Below, piece by piece: positions 29,835 to 34,775 of a stretch of DNA of 34,775 bases. Below the pieces are notes generated by a model. The model made no database searches, was not told where the DNA came from, and saw only the letters and a list, made by a program, of their open reading frames with translations. The stretch lies in NCBI GenBank assembly GCA_013151015.1, contig JAADJA010000165.1, positions 5,031 to 39,805 of the forward strand, given 5' to 3'. The translations under genes and the position numbers were made by a program. Positions within the stretch are counted from its first letter, which is position 1. Every line of letters starts with the position of its first letter. This DNA is from Chlorobiota bacterium (GTDB lineage Bacteria; Bacteroidota; Bacteroidia; Bacteroidales; JAADJA01).

Positions 29835-31058
29835 TTATTTTCTTTGGTGATTAGGATTGTGTTTATCAAAATATCCTTTCTCTTTAATAACTTTCTTTTT
29901 CAATTCCCGATAATGGGTAGTTTCAGACTTTGCACTTTCCCCACTTGGGTCATCTTTAGCATGACGGATACTAATATCAGGATCAGATAAATGCGTTTCA
30001 TAAAATTTAAAATCAATTTCAAAATCCAGAATCTCACTATCCAAATGACCTTTTTCATGAGCAATTGATGTGTCAAAATTATTTGGTGCTAATTCAATAA
30101 TTAACGTGTTTTGTCCAAACTCTTCAGTTCTTGTACTCCAAAATTCATATTTTTTTGGGTTCTTTTGCAAAATGTAATTTGCTCTTCCAAAATGACCATA
30201 AGGAAGCTTGTCAGAGGATTGTGTAATTTCTAATTCCGGGTTAATTTTGATATATACATCAATTGGGTTACCTTCATGATCTGTATAACTTTGAAGTTCT
30301 TTATAACCATTGGGATCATAATATGCATATTCATTTAGCAAATCTTCTACTTGCTGAAAATATTTAGTTGTTGTTTTCAAATCTTTTTTTGCACTATTAA
30401 GTTTTGATTTTGCTGCTCTTAAATCTATCTTGTATTGCTTAAATCCTTTAGATTTTTTCTCAACTGGGTTTCTTTCAAGATTGTCAACAATTTCTTGTTT
30501 CTCCTTAACTACTTCTTGTGCACTAATCATTTCTTGTTTATGTGCATTTATCACCTCACCTCTTTTTTCATCCCCAGTCCCCTGCATACCGTCAATATCA
30601 ATATGGGTCACTGGTTTGTTCCCTGCATAATTATAAGGAGTCAATTGCGGATAATCAAATTGCAAGGGGTCAACACTCACAAACCTGCAAAGCCAAGCGG
30701 CATAATACCTGGCACCGTAGTAGTACAATCCGGTTTCATTATCCCGCTCTTTCCCAACATATTTATATCGCTTCAAACTTGTTTCTGTCTCACTTCTACC
30801 GGAACGGTATGAGGTAGTGCCAAAGGGGTGGTATTCCTCATAACTTATAATTTCTGCTTTTTCATCCAGTTCCAAGCTTGCACTACCGAGGTGGTTATCG
30901 TATTGGTAACGGATGGTGGTTTTGCCCAGATCGGCACCCGGGTCGCTGCCGGGCAGTGTGGTTGTGCCGTGGGGGTTGTTGTCGATATGTTTGCTGTTTC
31001 CGGTCAAATGTGTTTTATCTTTTACTTTTGTCTTGATACAAAAGTAACAAAAAATCAA
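29835..31058 (-). CDS. Rhs core plus putative HExxH metallopeptidase toxin, module B
   Basis: 407 codons from a TTG at 31058; no convincing start codon or promoter is present, and the first ~30 codons run through a palindrome (31022-31047), so this is probably a silent orphan tip. Residues 31-157 repeat module A's core almost residue for residue (GTTTLPGSDPGADLGKTTIRY... YYGARYYAAWLCRFVSVDPLQFDYP... IDIDG). After residue 158 the sequence is unrelated to A: a Lys/Glu-rich coiled-coil (about 165-245), then YTDHEGNPIDVYIKINPELE, and HEKGH at 334-338 (coding 30045-30059) within DTSIAHEKGHLDSEILDFE, the zinc site of gluzincin-type peptidases. The C-terminal part is AT-rich. Likely an effector that cleaves protein; its target is unknown. 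Confidence 0.75.
   Translation of the reverse strand: MIFCYFCIKTKVKDKTHLTGNSKHIDNNPHGTTTLPGSDPGADLGKTTIRYQYDNHLGSASLELDEKAEIISYEEYHPFGTTSYRSGRSETETSLKRYKYVGKERDNETGLYYYGARYYAAWLCRFVSVDPLQFDYPQLTPYNYAGNKPVTHIDIDGMQGTGDEKRGEVINAHKQEMISAQEVVKEKQEIVDNLERNPVEKKSKGFKQYKIDLRAAKSKLNSAKKDLKTTTKYFQQVEDLLNEYAYYDPNGYKELQSYTDHEGNPIDVYIKINPELEITQSSDKLPYGHFGRANYILQKNPKKYEFWSTRTEEFGQNTLIIELAPNNFDTSIAHEKGHLDSEILDFEIDFKFYETHLSDPDISIRHAKDDPSGESAKSETTHYRELKKKVIKEKGYFDKHNPNHQRK
31022..31047. repeat. 10-bp palindrome at the 5' edge of Rhs module B
   Basis: TTACTTTTGT (31022-31031), CTTGAT, ACAAAAGTAA (31038-31047). It lies where module B stops matching module A and may mark the recombination edge. Confidence 0.6.
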
Positions 31059-31402
31059 GGCATTAAATTTTTTCCCTATTTTTCACATCCTCACAATTCC
31101 CGCGAAACCCATGCCCTGAAGCGTTAATCGCGACAAATGAACATGGCAACAGGCACTTTCTGGTTTCGTTATCTGAACAGGAGGGGGTTCAAGGGTTTCT
31201 TACATAAGCCCAACACAAATTGCAGCGGTGGAAAAATTACGTGAAAAAATTTAAGGCCGTCAGTTTCCGTATGTATGGTTTTTATGTTTTTGTGCTGGCA
31301 GAAAACATGCACCTTATAAGTTTTGAAGTTTAAAAATTGCCAGATGGTACATTACTGCCAAGATGTTTGTCATACTAATAAAGTGTTAAATTACGAATGA
31401 CA
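31059..31402. other. 344-base non-coding gap upstream of module B
   Basis: AT-rich with many stops on both strands. I see no Rhs core remnant, promoter box or RNA-like structure beyond the palindrome at its left edge. It may be degraded accessory DNA. Confidence 0.4.
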
Positions 31403-31573
31403 TTAGCTTGCTTTTTTAACTATCAATACAATAATTATTAAACCTACAAAAACAATAGTGAATCCAAGTATTGGGGAATCGACAATCGTCAACCTACCAA
31501 CACCATAAATACCAAGAGAGAACAAAAAAAACAATACTGCATAAACTAAATTTTTAAATCTAAAGTGTCGCAT
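31403..31573 (-). CDS. Small two-helix membrane protein (56 aa)
   Basis: 56 residues from ATG 31573: MRHFRFKNLVYAVLFFLF..., with two hydrophobic helices (YAVLFFLFSLGIYGVG and ILGFTIVFVGLIIIVLIV) separated by a short polar turn (RLTIVDSP) and ending KKAS. AT-rich. It starts 5 bases after the stop of a 55-codon open remnant that looks like the tail of a third Rhs toxin, copying the toxin-immunity arrangement of modules A and B. Putative immunity or a membrane-acting small protein; inference from position. Confidence 0.55.
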   Translation of the reverse strand: MRHFRFKNLVYAVLFFLFSLGIYGVGRLTIVDSPILGFTIVFVGLIIIVLIVKKAS

Positions 31574-31578
31574 TTTTC

Positions 31579-31746
31579 CTAATTATCTTTTAATGTGTTA
31601 TAAAAAGATTTTATTTCAAATGCTCTAAAAGGCAATCCAACAAATGGCTTAGACCTATTCATAAAGCTATTCTGTATGAAATTTAATTCCAATTTATATG
31701 CTTTATATGCTTGCCCTCGAAGTGTATTATGCCCATATCCAATATT
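31579..31746 (-). pseudogene. Degenerate toxin tail (third Rhs module remnant)
   Basis: Open from a stop at 31749-31747 to TAG 31581-31579, with no start codon near its beginning: NIGYGHNTLRGQAYKAYKLE... SKPFVGLPFRAFEIKSFYNTLKDN. AT-rich, like the other toxin tails, and placed directly before a small membrane-protein gene. There is no Rhs core attached. It is interpreted as the surviving C-terminus of a decayed toxin. Confidence 0.4.
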
Positions 31747-31934
31747 TTAACCTTTAAATTGACCAGCAGTAACTTTTGAAAATTTTTAGTAGGATTTAAA
31801 TGGGTAGAGAATTTTTGGCAGATTAGCTACAACAGTTAATTCAATTCCCATAAATGCACCTTGCTTCATCCTTTGCCCGGCAGGAATAATCATGTTGTGT
31901 TGAGAGACAGAAGCCATAGGGAATGCCAAGACAG

Positions 31935-31979
31935 CTTGCAAGTTCCTTCAAGTTGGTGACAACACCAACTTGATGCAAG
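31935..31979 (-). terminator. Hairpin directly after the phosphohexomutase stop
   Basis: CAAGTTGGTG (31949-31958), ACAA, CACCAACTTG (31963-31972): a perfect 10-bp stem, with a possible outer CTTGCA/TGCAAG pair (31935-31940, 31974-31979). It begins 4 bases past the stop. There is no T run, so either a terminator or a REP-like element. Confidence 0.5.
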
Positions 31980-31982
31980 GAT

Positions 31983-33725
31983 TTACAAACCCATGTCCGA
32001 AATTATACTATCCAAACGCTTTTCCAATTTGGCATTTAAGGTATCATATTCTGATTTGTTTTTCAACTCATCTTTCACGCTAAAATAAAACTTGATCTTT
32101 GGTTCTGTGCCCGAAGGCCTTACTGAAATTTTGCTCCCGTCCGCAAGGAAAAACTGCAATACATTTGATTTGGGCAGATTAATTGTCCTTTTGGTTTTAT
32201 CGACCAGGTTTTTTTCAATCTGTCCCTGATAGTCTTTTATCACCACCACTTCGGAATTATTGATTTTTGCCGGTGGGTTTTTACGGTAATCCACCATCAT
32301 TTGGGCAATTTCTTCGGCACCGGTTTTTCCTTTCCTCACGATGGATTGCAAACGTTCTTTGTAGAATCCGAATTCAACATAAATATCGGGAAGGAGTTCA
32401 TATAGCGTTTTTCCCTGTTCGGCGGCCCAAGCTGCGGTCTCGGCAATCATACAGCATGAAATGACCGCATCTTTGTCTCTCACAAAGTCCCCGACAAGGT
32501 AGCCATAACTTTCTTCCCCGCCACCGATAAACGTCTTTTTGCCTTCATTAAGCCGTAAGACTTCTGCAATGAACTTGAACCCGGTAAGCGTATCAAAATA
32601 ATCAACCCCGTTTTTAAGTGCTATGTCTTTCAGGATTTCAGAGGTTACGATGGTTTTAACAATATATTCGTTTCCTGTGAGTTTCCCGTTTTCTTTCCAT
32701 TTCTTTATCAGATAATTAATAAGGAGGGTTGCAGTTTGGTTTCCGTTCAGCAAAACAAATTCGTTTTTGTTGTTCCTGACGGCAATCCCAACCCTGTCCG
32801 CATCCGGGTCGGTGGCCATCACGATATTCGCGTTTATCTCTTTTGCCTTGTTGATGGCCATGTTCAGGGCAGCGGGTTCTTCCGGGTTTGGCGATTTTAC
32901 CGTGGGGAAATTCCCATCGGCAATATCTTGTTCGGGAACGTTGTAAATGTTTTTAAATCCAAAAGCCTTCAACCCTGCAGGCACCAATTTCACGCCCGTC
33001 CCGTGGATCGGTGTATAAACGATTTTCAGGTCTTTGTGCTTTTTAACGATTTCGGGCGATAATGAAAGTGCAGCGATATTTTCAAGGTACGCCTTGTCGA
33101 TTTCTTCACCAATGCTTTCGACCAGGCCCGATTCCCTGTTGAAATTGATCTGGTCAATATCTTTTATCTTGTTCACTTCCCCGATCACGTTTTTATCGTG
33201 GGGGGCGATCAATTGTCCACCATCTTCCCAATAGGCCTTAAAACCGTTGTATTCCGGTGGGTTGTGCGAGGCCGTGATCACGATACCGGCCTGGCATTTC
33301 AGGTGTCGGATCGCAAACGACAACTCTGGTGTTGGCCTGATATCGTCGAAAACGAAAACCTTGATCCCATTGGCCGAAAGCACATCGGCACAAATACCCG
33401 CAAAAAAGGTATTGTTGTTCCTTGAATCGAAAGCGATTGCCACACTCAGGCCTTCCCTGTCGGCAAACATTTTTTTCATGTAATTTGCCAATCCCTGGGT
33501 TGCGGCCCCTACCGTGTATTTGTTCATCCGGTTGGTCCCGGCGCCCATAACGCCTCTCAAACCACCAGTCCCGAATTCCAGATCTTTATAAAATGCATCA
33601 ATTAATTCCGCAGGGCTGTTTTCGATCATTTCCCTGATTTTCGATTTGGTTTCAGTATCGTAATCTCCATCTAACCAAAGCTGTGCCCGGTCAAGGACAT
33701 TTTGGTCTATTTTGTTGTTTTCCAT
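31983..33725 (-). CDS. Phosphoglucomutase/phosphomannomutase (alpha-D-phosphohexomutase)
   Basis: 580 residues, normal for the PGM2-like group. Substrate loop FGTGGLRGVMGAGTNRMN (51-68), catalytic phosphoserine Ser153 in TASHNPPEYNG, metal loop TDPDADRVG, sugar loop GGEESYG and the phosphate-binding RPSGTEPKIKFY near the C-terminus are all intact. It interconverts hexose-1- and hexose-6-phosphates in the cytoplasm, feeding NDP-sugar synthesis and glycogen or sucrose-type pathways. A -7 box lies at 33758-33765. It flanks the Rhs array and is the first housekeeping gene beyond it. Confidence 0.95.
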   Translation of the reverse strand: MENNKIDQNVLDRAQLWLDGDYDTETKSKIREMIENSPAELIDAFYKDLEFGTGGLRGVMGAGTNRMNKYTVGAATQGLANYMKKMFADREGLSVAIAFDSRNNNTFFAGICADVLSANGIKVFVFDDIRPTPELSFAIRHLKCQAGIVITASHNPPEYNGFKAYWEDGGQLIAPHDKNVIGEVNKIKDIDQINFNRESGLVESIGEEIDKAYLENIAALSLSPEIVKKHKDLKIVYTPIHGTGVKLVPAGLKAFGFKNIYNVPEQDIADGNFPTVKSPNPEEPAALNMAINKAKEINANIVMATDPDADRVGIAVRNNKNEFVLLNGNQTATLLINYLIKKWKENGKLTGNEYIVKTIVTSEILKDIALKNGVDYFDTLTGFKFIAEVLRLNEGKKTFIGGGEESYGYLVGDFVRDKDAVISCCMIAETAAWAAEQGKTLYELLPDIYVEFGFYKERLQSIVRKGKTGAEEIAQMMVDYRKNPPAKINNSEVVVIKDYQGQIEKNLVDKTKRTINLPKSNVLQFFLADGSKISVRPSGTEPKIKFYFSVKDELKNKSEYDTLNAKLEKRLDSIISDMGL

Positions 33726-33757
33726 TTGTTTTGCTTATAAAGTTCAAATTCAGTTGG

Positions 33758-33765
33758 CAAAAGTA
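33758..33765 (-). promoter_or_regulatory. Bacteroidota -7 box (TACTTTTG)
   Basis: Exact TAnnTTTG match about 33 bases upstream of the phosphohexomutase ATG. Confidence 0.55.
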
Positions 33766-33978
33766 TTTATTTTTTGAATAAAGATTTTATCAATTTCCAT
33801 ACTTCAAAAAAAGAATGGCCTTATCCGGTGTCCTGTAAACTTAAATAGTATTTTTAGGGCCTGAAAAAATGTGGTTTAATAAATTGTGGATTGTGAAATC
33901 CGGTAAATAAAAGCCCTACTTCTGCCTTAAAGGACCATGACAACTTTTTTATGGCTTTTCCGTAAGAAATCCTACTTT

Positions 33979-34620
33979 ATGAGGAGGACGATAAGAATAC
34001 TTTCAGTAGTCATTTTGATGCTGCCTGTTTCCATAGTTTTTATGGGCACTTATACTTCATTTATTGATACAACTGGAAAATGGGAAGAGTATGTCGTGGG
34101 CAAAGGCCACCATTCTTATTACCACCCGATCAAGTTTGTGAACAACCTGAAGGAAATAGAGTTTTATTTCAGGACAAATGACACCTGGTTTTATAAAATG
34201 CCCGAACGCCCCGGTTGGAACAAGATACGGGGTTTTTCGAATGGTTTTCACCACAAGGGCTCTTCGGTAAGGTTGGTTTATAAATGTATTGACGATACCT
34301 TGCTCGTGGTGGGCGGCTACTGCTATGTGGATGGCGTGCACCCGAACAACGGAGTGGGGCAGCAGGCAACGATCGACACCATCCAGCCAAACAGGGTTTA
34401 TCATTGCATCATCAAATTGGAAGACGGCAAGTATAAAATCTATTTTGAGGATAAATACTGGGATTGTTTTGCAGGCAAAGCTTACTCCAATTGGGGATAT
34501 TTGCTGAACCCGTTTATGGGCGGCGTGTTCACCATTGACCATGATTGGAAGATAGATATCTATGATGTGGACCCGGCAAAGAAATTGCCTCCGGCCCCTT
34601 TTGTTAAAAACACGGATTGA
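33979..34620 (+). CDS. Membrane-anchored hypothetical protein
   Basis: 213 residues from ATG 33979, which opens a signal-anchor (MRRTIRILSVVILMLPVSIVFMG); ATG 33937 would add 14 residues and has an AAAGGA only 2 bases before it, which is too close to be convincing. A near-consensus TACTTCTG at 33917-33924 fits the later start better. The body is rich in Trp/Tyr/Gly (EFYFRTNDTWFYKMPERPGWNKIRG, GGYCYVDGVHPNNGVGQQ, KYKIYFEDKYWDCFAG), suggesting a beta-sandwich. I do not recognise a family. It is followed by a strong terminator. Confidence 0.65.
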   Translation: MRRTIRILSVVILMLPVSIVFMGTYTSFIDTTGKWEEYVVGKGHHSYYHPIKFVNNLKEIEFYFRTNDTWFYKMPERPGWNKIRGFSNGFHHKGSSVRLVYKCIDDTLLVVGGYCYVDGVHPNNGVGQQATIDTIQPNRVYHCIIKLEDGKYKIYFEDKYWDCFAGKAYSNWGYLLNPFMGGVFTIDHDWKIDIYDVDPAKKLPPAPFVKNTD

Positions 34621-34625
34621 GATAT

Positions 34626-34659
34626 AAAAAATCCCGTGATTTTATTCCCGGGATTTTTT
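34626..34659 (+). terminator. Rho-independent terminator
   Basis: AAAAAATCCCG (34626-34636) pairs with CGGGATTTTTT (34649-34659) just past the stop at 34620. Confidence 0.85.
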
Positions 34660-34660
34660 A

Positions 34661-34775
34661 TTCGTGCGGATGAAAGGACTTCCTGACGAAGCTTTGCTTG
34701 TCTGGACAGGCTTCTCGCCCTTTAACCTTACTTCGTGCGGATGAAAGGACTTCCCGACGAAGCTTTGCTTGTCTG
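34661..34775. repeat. 44-bp direct repeat cut by the window end
   Basis: TTCGTGCGGATGAAAGGACT... GCTTGTCTG at 34661-34704 returns at 34732-34775 with a single difference, a period of 71. The 27-base spacer reads GACAGGCTTCTCGCCCTTTA... and the second copy ends exactly at the window edge. It may be the start of a longer array. Confidence 0.75.

Noticed and set aside
31786-31917. 43-codon minus-strand ORF (MASVSQHNM... VVANLPKILYPFKSY) between the phosphohexomutase and the decayed toxin
   Set aside because: Composition is plausible, but it has no signal, promoter or recognisable domain and could be another toxin remnant or chance; not strong enough to call.
34661-34775. CRISPR array
   Set aside because: Only two copies are visible, with one spacer of 27 bases, a repeat longer than usual and no cas gene in the window.

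Overview
The window looks like chromosomal DNA from a member of the Bacteroidota, probably an aquatic or marine one. The signs are Bacteroidota -7 promoter boxes (TAnnTTTG) ahead of many genes, TonB receptors with an N-terminal carboxypeptidase-regulatory-like domain, signal peptides ending in SQ/AQ, lipoproteins with an S-x-C type lipobox, a surface protein with a type IX secretion (T9SS) C-terminal sorting domain, NhaB, and porins of the OprO/P type. I see no rRNA, tRNA, complete insertion sequence or convincing CRISPR array. Assignment below phylum is not supported by what I can read.

Layout. 1-3250: start of an AsmA-like envelope protein (minus), a small beta-barrel protein (plus), then a sucrose-phosphate-synthase-like glycosyltransferase and a P-loop sugar/nucleoside-kinase-like protein (minus). 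3421-5099: prmC overlapping a glutaminyl-peptide cyclotransferase lipoprotein. 5242-10142: a beta-helix lipoprotein, a large TonB-dependent receptor and a MORN-repeat secreted protein, all plus strand, with GC-rich palindromes between and inside them. 10230-12468: a small unknown ORF, a sulfotransferase and a YhhQ-type queuosine-precursor transporter. 12636-18732: a phosphate-selective-porin-like protein, followed upstream by a tightly packed four-gene operon (carbonic anhydrase, SulP/STAS anion permease, DUF2490 beta-barrel, NhaB) that reads as an inorganic-carbon/pH/sodium module. 19040-24290: small secreted proteins, a PiT phosphate transporter with a PhoU-like tail and a striking PhoB-type operator, and a DUF3298-like secreted protein. 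24439-26969: a LamG T9SS cargo protein followed by a scar carrying the last ~57 codons of an amidohydrolase.

27083-31760 is the accessory island: an array of orphan Rhs tips on the minus strand. Two modules each carry a near-identical Rhs core segment that diverges abruptly after an IDxDG motif into an AT-rich C-terminal toxin region, followed at once by a small envelope-targeted gene (putative immunity). Module B's C-terminus carries an HEKGH zinc-peptidase motif. Module A is split by a 5-bp tandem duplication whose removal restores one reading frame. A third, degenerate module (toxin tail plus a two-helix small membrane protein) lies further upstream. A phosphohexomutase and an unknown membrane-anchored protein close the window, which ends inside a direct repeat.

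Across the window there are at least six different short palindromic or direct-repeat families in intergenic DNA, suggesting a genome rich in REP-like elements. Functional themes that connect genes are phosphate acquisition (porin, PiT with Pho-type operator), carbon/sodium homeostasis (the four-gene operon), sugar-phosphate/compatible-solute metabolism (glycosyltransferase, kinase, phosphohexomutase) and contact-dependent competition (Rhs array).
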